Source: UBA1422 sp041859095
Lineage (GTDB): Bacteria > Bacillota > Clostridia > Peptostreptococcales > Anaerovoracaceae
Length of the DNA: 55,956 bases
Reading direction: 5' to 3'
Assembly (NCBI GenBank): GCA_041859095.1
Contig: JBHEKY010000002.1
Coordinates: 1 to 55,956, forward strand
Each line of letters opens with the position of its first letter. The stretch's first letter is position 1. The translations under genes and the position numbers were made by a program. Positions 25,264 through 33,895 of the stretch are shown here, piece by piece. A model generated the notes under the pieces. The model saw nothing but the letters and a program-made list of their open reading frames with translations, ran no database searches and was not told the origin of the DNA.

Positions 25264-25279
25264 AAAGGAGGGATTTCAG

Positions 25280-27847
25280 TTGGCAGAGATTACATTATTA
25301 GAAGACCACAAACTAATTCAGCATGAAATTCATACCGAAATGAAGAAATCCTACATCGACTATGCCATGAGCGTTATTGTAGGCCGGGCACTCCCAGATG
25401 TTCGAGACGGCTTGAAGCCGGTTCATCGGAGAATCCTTTATGGAATGAGCGAATTAGGCGTCACTCCGGACAAACCCCACAAAAAATCAGCACGTATCGT
25501 CGGTGAAGTCATGGGTAAATTCCATCCCCATGGTGATTCGTCTATTTACGATGCGATGGTACGAATGGCACAGGATTTTTCCACCCGTTATATGTTGGTT
25601 GATGGTCACGGAAACTTTGGCTCTGTCGATGGAGACGGTGCTGCGGCAATGCGGTATACGGAAGCCCGTATGTCCCCATTTTCATTGCAAATGCTTCGGG
25701 ACATTGACAAAGACACAGTAGATTTTGTTCCCAACTTTGACGAAGAAGAACGAGAACCTGTGGTGCTCCCCGCTAGATATCCTAACCTTTTGGTCAACGG
25801 ATCAAACGGTATCGCCGTGGGTATGGCCACTTCAATCCCCCCTCATAACTTGGGAGAAATCATAGATGCCACCGTCAAAATGATCGACGATCCGGAGTGC
25901 ACCATTGATGATTTAATTAAGATTGTCAAAGCACCTGACTTTCCCACCGGCGGTATTATTATGGGCAAAGGTGGCGCCAAAGAAGCCTATCGTACCGGCC
26001 AGGGAAGGGTTGTCGTTCGTGCAAAAGTCGAAATTGAAGAAACCAACAAAGGCCGCACACAAATTATCATTACCGAGATTCCGTTCCAAGTCAACAAGTC
26101 TCGACTCATCGAAAAAATAGCAGAGTTGGTAAAAGACAAACGAATTGAAGGAATCTCATACATCCGAGATGAATCCAACCGAAACGGCATGCGCGTTGTC
26201 ATCGAAATGAAAAAAGATGCCAATCCACAGATTACCCTGAATCGGCTTTACAAACATACTCAATTGCAGGACAGCTACAGTATGATTATGATTGCCCTGG
26301 TGGATGGTCAACCTAAACAGCTGACACTATACGAAATTCTGCACGAATATCTTAAGCATCAAAAAAACGTAGTAACCAGAAGAACCATTTTCGATTTGGC
26401 CAAGGCGGAAGCCCGGGCCCATATCCTGGAGGGGCTTCGAATTGCACTAGACAACATAGACGCCATTATTAAACTGATTCGTGAAAGCTACGACAATGCC
26501 AAAGGCCGCTTGATGGAAGCCTTTGGGCTTTCCGAGCTGCAGGCCCAGGCTATTTTGGACATGAGACTAGCCAGATTGCAAGGCCTGGAACGTGCAAAGA
26601 TCGAAGCCGAATACGAAGAACTCCAAAAAAGAATTACCTACTACAAGGAACTTTTGGCAGATGAAAAACTGTTGCTTGGGGTCATCAAAGAAGAGATGAT
26701 GGCGATTCGGGAACGTTATGCAGATAAAAGGCGAACCGCAATTGTGGGAGACGTGGAAGATCTGGAAGACGCGGATTTGATTCAAGAAGAAAAGGTGGCC
26801 ATTACACTGACTCACCTGGGATACCTGAAACGAATTCCGTGTGACACATACAAAGCGCAGAAACGTGGAGGCCGAGGTATTACAGGCGTGACCACCCGTG
26901 AAAACGACTTTGTCAAAGATCTGGTCATGACATCTACCCATTACCACTTGATGTTCTTTACCAACCTGGGCAAAGCACACAAGATGAAAGCCTACGAAAT
27001 TCCAGAGGCTACAAGAACGGCCAAAGGCACGCCGGCAGTTAATTTCCTCAACCTGTTACAGCGGGAAAGGATCAATGCCATCATCCCTATCAAGGATTTT
27101 GATGAAAATCAATTCCTAATTGGTGTGACCAAACATGGCATCATCAAAAAGACCGCCTTATCCAACTTTGACACCAACCGAAAAGCAGGCCTTATCGCCA
27201 TCAACCTCAAAGAAGACGACGAACTGGTAGGTATCAAACAGACATCAGGAACCGATAACGTCATCATTGTCACCAAAAATGGCAAATGTATCTGCTTCTC
27301 CGAAGATGATGTCAGACCTATGGGAAGGATCTCCGGCGGCGTTCGAGCCATCAAACTGGAAGAGGATGACGAAGTGGTTTCCATGCAACTGGTTCAACCC
27401 AATGAGCAATTGCTGGTGGTTACCAAAAACGGCTACGGCAAGCGAACCCCGGTCAAAGACTACAAGGTGCAGGTTCGTGGAGGCAAAGGACTGTTGACTT
27501 ATGATAAGGCTAAGTTCAAAAAAACCGGCGAACTAGTTGGGGCTATGGTTGTTTCTGACGAAGACGAAGTGCTGCTGATCAATTCCGACGGCATTATCAT
27601 CCGAATCAAATCCACTGAAGTCAGCAAGCTGGGACGTGCCACTCAGGGTGTCAAAATCATGAGAGTCGGCGAGGAATGCGAAATTATATCAATCGCCAAA
27701 GTAATCAAGGAAGACGATGAGCTGGAAGAAGCCGAATTCGGTACCTGTGGTCCTGAAGAAGGCGATAGCAAGAATGGCAAGACCAAAGCGAAACAAGAAG
27801 AAGGCGGGCCAGAGCAAATCTCATTAGGCGAATTCGAAGAGGAGTAA
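25280..27847 (+). CDS. gyrA: DNA gyrase subunit A
   Basis: 855 aa from the TTG at 25280, seven bases after AAAGGAGGG. Breakage-reunion subunit of gyrase: the N-terminal winged-helix domain carries HPHGDSSIYDA (quinolone-pocket serine present) and the catalytic tyrosine in AAMRYTEARM; the C-terminal beta-pinwheel contains the gyrase box QKRGGRG(I)TG. A charged, disordered tail ends the protein. Sixteen bases after gyrB. Confidence 0.97.
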   Translation: MAEITLLEDHKLIQHEIHTEMKKSYIDYAMSVIVGRALPDVRDGLKPVHRRILYGMSELGVTPDKPHKKSARIVGEVMGKFHPHGDSSIYDAMVRMAQDFSTRYMLVDGHGNFGSVDGDGAAAMRYTEARMSPFSLQMLRDIDKDTVDFVPNFDEEEREPVVLPARYPNLLVNGSNGIAVGMATSIPPHNLGEIIDATVKMIDDPECTIDDLIKIVKAPDFPTGGIIMGKGGAKEAYRTGQGRVVVRAKVEIEETNKGRTQIIITEIPFQVNKSRLIEKIAELVKDKRIEGISYIRDESNRNGMRVVIEMKKDANPQITLNRLYKHTQLQDSYSMIMIALVDGQPKQLTLYEILHEYLKHQKNVVTRRTIFDLAKAEARAHILEGLRIALDNIDAIIKLIRESYDNAKGRLMEAFGLSELQAQAILDMRLARLQGLERAKIEAEYEELQKRITYYKELLADEKLLLGVIKEEMMAIRERYADKRRTAIVGDVEDLEDADLIQEEKVAITLTHLGYLKRIPCDTYKAQKRGGRGITGVTTRENDFVKDLVMTSTHYHLMFFTNLGKAHKMKAYEIPEATRTAKGTPAVNFLNLLQRERINAIIPIKDFDENQFLIGVTKHGIIKKTALSNFDTNRKAGLIAINLKEDDELVGIKQTSGTDNVIIVTKNGKCICFSEDDVRPMGRISGGVRAIKLEEDDEVVSMQLVQPNEQLLVVTKNGYGKRTPVKDYKVQVRGGKGLLTYDKAKFKKTGELVGAMVVSDEDEVLLINSDGIIIRIKSTEVSKLGRATQGVKIMRVGEECEIISIAKVIKEDDELEEAEFGTCGPEEGDSKNGKTKAKQEEGGPEQISLGEFEEE

Positions 27848-27851
27848 AAAT

Positions 27852-28253
27852 ATGACCGAATTAATGACTCTCAGAGTACCCGGGACGCCCGAGTATATCA
27901 AAATCACCGAAATGGCTGTCGCAGGAGTGGCAGCATTAGCAGGGTTTGATGTGGAGGCGGTGCAAGATATCAAAATGGCCACCGGAGAAGCGTGTAAGCA
28001 TATCACTTGCCATGGCTTTGATTGTTGGTCGGACCACTATGAGGTCTACTGCACACTGGAAGATGACAAAATGACAGTGACGATTACGGATGTCAATGCC
28101 AAACATGAGCTGCCAAAAACCGGTAGAAATTGTTTGGATTGCCCGAAAGAAGGAGACTTGAGCTATTGTCTGATTCAGTCTATGGTAGATGAAGTGCAGA
28201 TAAAAACCACAGACAATCAAACCAAAAGTATTATCATGGTGAAGAATAAATGA
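27852..28253 (+). CDS. RsbW/SpoIIAB-like anti-sigma ATPase, degenerate and cysteine-rich
   Basis: 133 aa. Length, the start (MTLRVPGTPEYIKITE) and the end (SMVDEVQIK) match the RsbW/SpoIIAB serine-kinase anti-sigma family, and the next gene encodes a matching sigma factor. But the ATP-binding boxes are eroded: the N-box asparagine after the conserved Glu is absent (GEACKHI), and no DxGxG or GLGL boxes are seen. Seven cysteines are present, three in CKHITCHGFDC and three in NCLDCPKEGDLSYC. It may bind sigma without kinase activity, perhaps sensing metal or redox. ATGA overlap with the sigma gene. Confidence 0.75.
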   Translation: MTELMTLRVPGTPEYIKITEMAVAGVAALAGFDVEAVQDIKMATGEACKHITCHGFDCWSDHYEVYCTLEDDKMTVTITDVNAKHELPKTGRNCLDCPKEGDLSYCLIQSMVDEVQIKTTDNQTKSIIMVKNK

Positions 28254-28954
28254 CAAAAAAGAGTATTGAAGCAAGAAACAAATTGGTTGAAAGCCACTTG
28301 TATCTGGCAGATATTTTGATACGGAAGTTTCTGGGCAAGGGTATCGAATATGATGACCTTCATCAGGTGGCAGCTATGGCGCTGGTTTCAGCGGCGGACC
28401 GATTCGATGAAAGTTATGGGTTTGCTTTCAGCACCTTTGCGACACCCACCATTCTGGGAGAAATTAAGAAGTATTTCCGGGACAAAGGGTGGAGTGTCAA
28501 AATGCCCAGACGTCTCAAAGAAAATGCCTCTGCTATGCAAACGGTGAAAGAAAGCCTGACCAATCGTCTTGGCCGTACACCCAATGTTGCAGAGTTGGCG
28601 GCTGAAATGAAAATTTCAGAGCAGGATGTGCTTGAAGCCATGGAAGGCAGTCTGGCATATAGTGCCTATTCCCTCAATAAAACCTTTGATGAAGAAGGCG
28701 AAGAAGGGGAGAATAGTGTTTTTGAAAAATATACTGCAGAACAGGAAAACGGCTATGAAGGATTGGAATACAGAGAAATCATTGGCAGCGTCCTGAACAA
28801 CTTGAGCAATACCAACAGGTACATTTTCAAGAAGCGATTCATTGAAGAAAAATCACAAGCCGAAATCGCTGAGATGCTTGGGGTTTCCCAAATGACCATT
28901 TCTCGGGCTGAGAAAAAAATAAAAGAAAAATTTGCAGAGGAATTACGTAAATGA
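28250..28954 (+). CDS. RNA polymerase sigma factor of the SigB/SigF/SigG group
   Basis: 234 aa with all three conserved parts: region 2 (LGKGIEYDDLHQVAAMALVSA, then FSTFATPTILGEIKKYFRDKGW), region 3 and the region 4 helix-turn-helix (EKSQAEIAEMLGVSQMTISR). Such factors run general stress or sporulation programmes and are held by RsbW/SpoIIAB-type proteins, as the neighbouring gene suggests. Its stop overlaps the trpS start (ATGA). No RsbV/SpoIIAA antagonist is nearby, and the position between gyrA and trpS is not that of the spoIIA operon. Confidence 0.92.
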   Translation: MTKKSIEARNKLVESHLYLADILIRKFLGKGIEYDDLHQVAAMALVSAADRFDESYGFAFSTFATPTILGEIKKYFRDKGWSVKMPRRLKENASAMQTVKESLTNRLGRTPNVAELAAEMKISEQDVLEAMEGSLAYSAYSLNKTFDEEGEEGENSVFEKYTAEQENGYEGLEYREIIGSVLNNLSNTNRYIFKKRFIEEKSQAEIAEMLGVSQMTISRAEKKIKEKFAEELRK

Positions 28955-29940
28955 AAAGAGTGTTTTCCGGCGTTCAGCCGACCGGCAATATCCACATTGG
29001 CAACTACCTGGGAGCGCTGAAGCAGTTCGTAGAACTGCAGGATCACAACCAGTGTGTTTACTGTATCGTAGACCTGCACTCCATCACCATGCCGCAGGAC
29101 CCAAAGCAGCTCAGACACCACATTCTGGACGTGGCAGCATTGTATATGGCAGTTGGGCTGGACCCCAAAAAGTCCATTCTTTTTGTTCAGTCTGAAGTCC
29201 CGGGTCACGCGGAATTAGCATGGATTCTCACTTGTAACACCTATACCGGCGAACTTTCTCGGATGACCCAATTTAAAGACAAAAGCCGGGGCAACGAATC
29301 TGCGCCGACAGGACTGTTTACCTATCCGGTTTTAATGGCTGCGGACATATTACTATATGATACAGACATCGTTCCTGTTGGAAACGACCAAAAGCAGCAC
29401 ATTGAATTATGTAGAGATGTGGCGATTAGGATTAACAACAAATATAAGGATACCTTTGTTGTTCCTGACGGTCGGTTCCTCAAAGAGGGAGCCCGCGTTA
29501 TGGCATTGGACGAACCTACCGCAAAAATGAGCAAAAGTGCGGAGAATGTCCACAGTCGGATTTCCTTGCTGGATGATGAATCCAAAATCAAGAAATCCAT
29601 CATGAGAGCAACCACAGATTCTGAAGGTGAAGTGCGGTTTGACCTAGAAAACAAACCGGGCATCAGCAACCTTATGAATATCTATGCCGCGTTTTCAGGC
29701 ATGTCTATCAAAGAAATTCATAGCAAGTATTTAGGATGCGGATATGGAGACTTCAAGAAGGACTTGGTTCAGGTTACGGTGGAATCTCTGGCGCCAATCA
29801 AGGCTCGATATGATGAAATCCGTCACAGCGAAGAATTGACTATCGCACTGGCCGACGGCCGGGAAAGAGCCAACGTTATCGCCGAAAAAACCATGGCACG
29901 GGTCAAAGACCGTTTTGGCCTTGGAATTCATATGAAATAG
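28951..29940 (+). CDS. trpS: Tryptophanyl-tRNA synthetase
   Basis: 329 aa class I aminoacyl-tRNA synthetase. The HIGH motif appears as HIGN in GNIHIGNYLGA, the KMSKS motif in AKMSKSAEN, and the family GVQPTGNIH start is intact. Charges tRNA-Trp in the cytosol. Coupled to the sigma gene upstream; ends in TAG, followed by an intrinsic terminator that closes the operon. Confidence 0.97.
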   Translation: MKRVFSGVQPTGNIHIGNYLGALKQFVELQDHNQCVYCIVDLHSITMPQDPKQLRHHILDVAALYMAVGLDPKKSILFVQSEVPGHAELAWILTCNTYTGELSRMTQFKDKSRGNESAPTGLFTYPVLMAADILLYDTDIVPVGNDQKQHIELCRDVAIRINNKYKDTFVVPDGRFLKEGARVMALDEPTAKMSKSAENVHSRISLLDDESKIKKSIMRATTDSEGEVRFDLENKPGISNLMNIYAAFSGMSIKEIHSKYLGCGYGDFKKDLVQVTVESLAPIKARYDEIRHSEELTIALADGRERANVIAEKTMARVKDRFGLGIHMK

Positions 29941-29979
29941 AGAATTGCTTCCAACCAACAAGAGACAGATTATATTGCG

Positions 29980-30008
29980 AGCCTGCTTGAGAAAGCAGGC
30001 TTTTTAAT
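29980..30008 (+). terminator. Intrinsic terminator after trpS
   Basis: GCCTGCTT / AAGCAGGC stem (29981-29988 with 29993-30000) followed by TTTTTAATTT. Confidence 0.88.
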
Positions 30009-30014
30009 TTCAAA

Positions 30015-30053
30015 ACTACGAGTTTCACCCTCTACACATACGAGTTTCACCAT
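30015..30053. repeat. Dispersed repeat A, copy 3
   Basis: ACTACGAGTTTCACC then CTCTACACATACGAGTTTCACCA broken here at position 18; same two-half layout as copies in the recF-gyrB island, but about 9 kb away and outside it. Confidence 0.65.
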
Positions 30054-30138
30054 CTAGTGTTTCAATCGGTGTATTTTTGATATAATAAACTAAAGCGAAT
30101 CATGAAACATTCGAATGATCGTGGTGGGGGACAGAACT

Positions 30139-30675
30139 ATGACGCGCCGAAGTGTTATCATTGGCATATTAATTATTCTTGGATTTACAATTGTCTCAAT
30201 CCTGTATTTTGTTGTGATGAGCAGAAGCACAGATGTCCAAGGTACCGTTTCAGTGGGCAGCAACATTGTCTCCTGGGAAGAAAAGCCTTCGGGTATAGAA
30301 TCTGAAAAAACGGTTTCGGTTAACGGATATTGCATCAAAGGTTCGGATGCGGATAACCGAATATTGCTTTCCACCAAGAACAAACACAAAAAAGGAAAGT
30401 TGAAGTACACCTTTGCTGCCACAGAAGGGAAAAGGCACATCATTGTGGTGTATCTGCAGCTGGATTATTTAACAGGTGATCTTGGACAAACATTGGAGCT
30501 TCGTTTCGTTACAGATGTCATTAAAGATGCCAATCTGAATAAGGACTTTATTATCACTTTTCAAGAAACCAATGATATTAACGTGATTAGCATTACTGTA
30601 GGCGAAGATGAAGACAAAACGCCTAAGGTATTTGAATATCCTGTATCTGAGATTCCGGACATCATCAAAATATAA
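30139..30675 (+). CDS. Single-pass membrane protein of unknown function
   Basis: 178 aa from ATG 30139 (GGGGG eight bases upstream; the ATG at 30115 lacks a site). Hydrophobic helix at residues 5-25, then an exported beta-rich domain with no recognised motif. TTGATATAATAAAC about 60 bases upstream offers a -10-like element. Single gene between trpS and the glycine operon. Confidence 0.6.
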   Translation: MTRRSVIIGILIILGFTIVSILYFVVMSRSTDVQGTVSVGSNIVSWEEKPSGIESEKTVSVNGYCIKGSDADNRILLSTKNKHKKGKLKYTFAATEGKRHIIVVYLQLDYLTGDLGQTLELRFVTDVIKDANLNKDFIITFQETNDINVISITVGEDEDKTPKVFEYPVSEIPDIIKI

Positions 30676-30711
30676 TATTGTCGATAGGCAGTTATCATGC
30701 CAAGAAACAAA

Positions 30712-30740
30712 TTGACGAACATTTAGGACAGTGATACAAT
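30712..30740 (+). promoter_or_regulatory. Sigma-A promoter of the glycine cleavage operon
   Basis: -35 TTGACG at 30712-30717, 17-base spacer, -10 TACAAT at 30735-30740, roughly 45 bases ahead of the riboswitch. Confidence 0.8.
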
Positions 30741-30782
30741 GTCGTCAACAAAGATAATGTTTATTTATCAAAAAGAGAATAA

Positions 30783-30959
30783 TGAGTGATGGATTCGGAA
30801 GAGACTCGTGATGGGAACCGAAGAAGCAAATTGCACAAACGCTGATGCAATGAATCTTTCAGGTAAAAGGACCGAATTCTGACAGAACTCTGAAAAGCTG
30901 GAAACAGCACCGAAGGGGCAACGATTTTATCGGAATCTCTCAGGTCAATAAACAGAGGT
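30783..30959 (+). ncRNA. Tandem glycine riboswitch
   Basis: Two glycine aptamers in series. Aptamer 1 (about 30797-30873) has GGAAGAGAC, ACCGAAGAAGCAAA and AATCTTTCAGG; aptamer 2 (about 30874-30959) has GACAGAACTCTG, CACCGAAGGGGCAA and AATCTCTCAGG. These are the conserved core words of the class. It precedes gcvT, the classic target, where glycine binding turns expression on. A terminator overlaps its end. Confidence 0.95.
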
Positions 30960-30986
30960 AATGGCATTTGCTATTACCTCTTTTTG
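30954..30986 (+). terminator. Riboswitch expression platform: intrinsic terminator
   Basis: AGAGGTAAT (30954-30962) pairs with ATTACCTCT (30973-30981), then TTTT. The 5' arm begins within the last bases of aptamer 2 (AAACAGAGG), so glycine binding can compete with terminator formation. Confidence 0.88.
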
Positions 30987-31010
30987 TATCCGCAGAAGAA
31001 GGAGAGTCGC

Positions 31011-32105
31011 ATGAAAAGAACACCGTTTTATGAAAAGCACGTGGCTAACAACGGCACGTTAATCGATTTCGGGGGTTGGGAGTTACCGGTGGAGTATACC
31101 GGCATCATTCCAGAGCATGAAGCCGTACGGAATAGCGCCGGATTGTTTGACGTTTCTCACATGGGCGAGGTGACGGTAGAGGGCAAAGATGCCGAGGCGT
31201 ACATTCAAAAAATGATAACCAACGATATCTCAACAATGGAGCCTTGTCAAATATACTATTCCCCCATGTGTTATCCGGACGGTGGCGTGGTGGATGACCT
31301 ATTGGTTTACAAATACAACCCACAGAAGTATTTTATTGTGATTAATGCCGCCAACACCGAAAAAGATGTGGCATGGTTTTTATCACATGTCACAGAAGAT
31401 GTGGTGGTGGAAGATGTTTCTGCTAAATATGCGCAGCTGGCATTGCAAGGACCCAAAGCTCAGGCAATCCTTCAAACACTAACAAGTAAGGATCTTGAAG
31501 AAATCAAGTTCTTTCATTTCTGCGACAGCGTGAGGATAGGAAAGGTGGAAGCCTTCGTATCAAGAAATGGCTATACGGGAGAAGATGGCTTCGAAATCCT
31601 CATCGCCCCGAAAGACGCAGAACACCTTTGGGATGTAATCATGGCAGCAGGAAAGGATGAAGGGCTGATCCCATGTGGCCTTGGTGCCAGAGATACCCTC
31701 AGATTTGAAGCGTGTCTGCCCCTTTATGGACATGAAATTACCCAGGACATTTCGCCGTTGGAAGCGGGACTGGGTTATTTCGTCAAGCTGGACAAAGAAG
31801 ACTTCATAGGCAGAGATGCGCTGCGTGCACAAAAAGAACAAGGCCTGACCCGGAAACTTTGCGGAATCGAAATGGTGGATCGAGGAATCCCAAGAGCTGG
31901 GTATCCCATATTTGACGGTAACAAGCAAATTGGCCATGTGACCACCGGTAGCTACTCTCCAACGCTCAAGAAAAACATTGGGCTGGCACTTTTGGAGATG
32001 CCATACACTGCATTGGAAACCGTTGTAGAAGTAGGCATCCGGGAGAAACATCTCAAGGCAAAGGTCGTTTCAAAAGCGTTTTATCAGAAGAAATACAAGA
32101 AATAA
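31011..32105 (+). CDS. gcvT: Glycine cleavage T-protein (aminomethyltransferase)
   Basis: 364 aa from ATG 31011, chosen for the AAGGAGA site nine bases upstream. T-protein moves the aminomethyl carbon from lipoyl-H protein to tetrahydrofolate, giving methylene-THF and ammonia. Starts MKRTPFYEKHVA and has DFGGWELPVEY, FDVSHMGE and GYTGEDGFEI, all standard for GcvT. First gene of the riboswitch-controlled operon. Confidence 0.97.
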   Translation: MKRTPFYEKHVANNGTLIDFGGWELPVEYTGIIPEHEAVRNSAGLFDVSHMGEVTVEGKDAEAYIQKMITNDISTMEPCQIYYSPMCYPDGGVVDDLLVYKYNPQKYFIVINAANTEKDVAWFLSHVTEDVVVEDVSAKYAQLALQGPKAQAILQTLTSKDLEEIKFFHFCDSVRIGKVEAFVSRNGYTGEDGFEILIAPKDAEHLWDVIMAAGKDEGLIPCGLGARDTLRFEACLPLYGHEITQDISPLEAGLGYFVKLDKEDFIGRDALRAQKEQGLTRKLCGIEMVDRGIPRAGYPIFDGNKQIGHVTTGSYSPTLKKNIGLALLEMPYTALETVVEVGIREKHLKAKVVSKAFYQKKYKK

Positions 32106-32161
32106 AACCCATAGGAAAAAAAGGAAGCTACTGCAGATACTAAGAATCGAGAGGTAAAAAG

Positions 32162-32557
32162 ATGAGAATTTTAGAAGAATTAATGTACACCAAAACCCAT
32201 GAGTGGATTAAGTTGGACGACCACAAGGCAACCTTAGGATTGACTGATTATGCCCAGAAACATTTGGGACAGATTGTGTTTGTAGATTTGCCAAATGTAG
32301 GCGAGCACATGGATGAACTTGGGCAGTTGGCCGAAGTGGAGTCGGTCAAAGCGGTTTCGGAAGTCTATTCTCCGGTATCAGGTAAAGTAACTGAAATCAA
32401 TGAAGACCTACTAGACAGTCCCGGCTTGATCAATGAAGACCCGTATGAACATTGGTTGGCAACCATTGAAATGAATGGCCCTTTGGTTACAAGCAATCTG
32501 CTGAACGCGGAAGAGTACGAAGAACTCTGCAACCAATTTGAGGAGGAGGCAAAATAG
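32162..32557 (+). CDS. gcvH: Glycine cleavage H-protein
   Basis: 131 aa. H-protein carries the lipoyl arm shuttling between P, T and L proteins; the lipoylated lysine is Lys63 in ESVKAVSEVYSP. Begins with MYTKTHEWI as in the family. Its stop is TAG overlapped by the GTG start of gcvPA (TAGTGA), so an in-frame TGA follows at once. Confidence 0.97.
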   Translation: MRILEELMYTKTHEWIKLDDHKATLGLTDYAQKHLGQIVFVDLPNVGEHMDELGQLAEVESVKAVSEVYSPVSGKVTEINEDLLDSPGLINEDPYEHWLATIEMNGPLVTSNLLNAEEYEELCNQFEEEAK

Positions 32558-33894
32558 TGACAAGATACATTGGACTGGCTGATGCGGACAGGCAGGAGAT
32601 GCTCGGGGAAATCGGAGCCTTGGACATCCGGGCGTTGTTTTCGGATATTCCGAAATCTGTACTTCTTGATCGAAAACTTGACCTGCCAAACCCCATGTCA
32701 GAGATGGAAGTCGTAAAACGTTTAAAAACCCTGTCGGAGAAAAATATTGATGCGGATCATGCTGTCTGTTTCCTTGGGGCTGGTGCCTATGACCACTTTA
32801 TTCCCGCAGCCATTGGGACCCTTTTATCACGGCAGGAGTTCTATACCGCTTACACCCCCTATCAGCCGGAAATCAGCCAAGGCACCCTTCAGTCCATCTT
32901 TGAATATCAGACGATGATTTGCCAACTGACGGGAATGGATGTGGCAAATGCATCTATGTATGATGGCGCTACGGCGTTGATGGAGGCCGCAATTCTTGCA
33001 GTGGATGCCACAAAAAAAACCGAAGTGCTGGTGGCTGCTAACATCCATCCCGAAAGCCTACAGGTTCTAAAAACCTATGCAAAGTTTCGGGCTATTTCGG
33101 TCACTGAAGTTGGCTGCCCAGAAGGACAAATGGATCTGAAAGACCTACGGGGGAAATTAAACGAGAACACAGCCGCTGTACTTCTGCAAAACCCCAACTT
33201 CTTTGGGATTATCGAAGAGGTTGACCGGGTTGCTGAGCTGGCCCACCAAAACGATAGCCTTCTTATTGTAAGTGCAGACCCCATTTCGCTGGCCTTGCTA
33301 AAAAGTCCCGGTGAACTGGGTGCTGACATTGTGGTTGGCGAGGGACAATCCCTTGGAAATCAGTTGAATTTTGGAGGCCCCTACCTGGGGTTCTTTGCGG
33401 CCAAAGAAAAGTGGATGCGCAAAATGCCCGGTCGAATCGTTGGGCAAACAGTGGATAAGGAAGGCAAACGTGGATTCGTTTTGACTTTGCAGACCAGAGA
33501 GCAACATATCCGCAGAGAAAAAGCCACCTCAAACATCTGCTCCAACCAGGGACTTAACGCACTGGCCGCCACCATGTACCTGACCTTCTTGGGGAAAGAG
33601 GGCATAAAAGAAGTGGCGGAGTTGTGCCTTCAAAAATCTCACTATACCTATGATAAGCTATTAAGCACCGGGAAATTTAAGGCAGTCTTCGAAAAACCGT
33701 TTTTCAAAGAATTCGCAGTCATCAGCCAAAAACCAATTGATGGGCTGAACAGGGATCTTTTGGAAGAGGGGTTCATCGGCGGGTATCCGCTGGAGAGAGA
33801 CTTTCCTGACTTGAAAAACGGTTGGCTAATTAGCGTCACCGAAAAAAGAACAAAGGATGAAATCAATGCCTTTGTAAGAGAGGCGGTGGAGTAA
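32557..33894 (+). CDS. gcvPA: Glycine dehydrogenase (decarboxylating) subunit 1
   Basis: 445 aa from GTG 32557. N-terminal half of the P-protein, encoded separately as in most Bacillota; with GcvPB it decarboxylates glycine using PLP. Family features: opening MTRYIGLADADRQEML, FLGAGAYDHFIPAAI, and TAYTPYQPEISQGTLQ split here only by motif boundaries. No PLP lysine is expected in this subunit. One-base overlap with gcvH and one-base gap to gcvPB. Confidence 0.97.
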   Translation: MTRYIGLADADRQEMLGEIGALDIRALFSDIPKSVLLDRKLDLPNPMSEMEVVKRLKTLSEKNIDADHAVCFLGAGAYDHFIPAAIGTLLSRQEFYTAYTPYQPEISQGTLQSIFEYQTMICQLTGMDVANASMYDGATALMEAAILAVDATKKTEVLVAANIHPESLQVLKTYAKFRAISVTEVGCPEGQMDLKDLRGKLNENTAAVLLQNPNFFGIIEEVDRVAELAHQNDSLLIVSADPISLALLKSPGELGADIVVGEGQSLGNQLNFGGPYLGFFAAKEKWMRKMPGRIVGQTVDKEGKRGFVLTLQTREQHIRREKATSNICSNQGLNALAATMYLTFLGKEGIKEVAELCLQKSHYTYDKLLSTGKFKAVFEKPFFKEFAVISQKPIDGLNRDLLEEGFIGGYPLERDFPDLKNGWLISVTEKRTKDEINAFVREAVE

Positions 33895-33895
33895 A

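Noticed and set aside
25263..25324. gyrB extension through its TAG stop
   Set aside because: It gives only about 20 residues in a frame different from gyrA and runs through the gyrA ribosome site.
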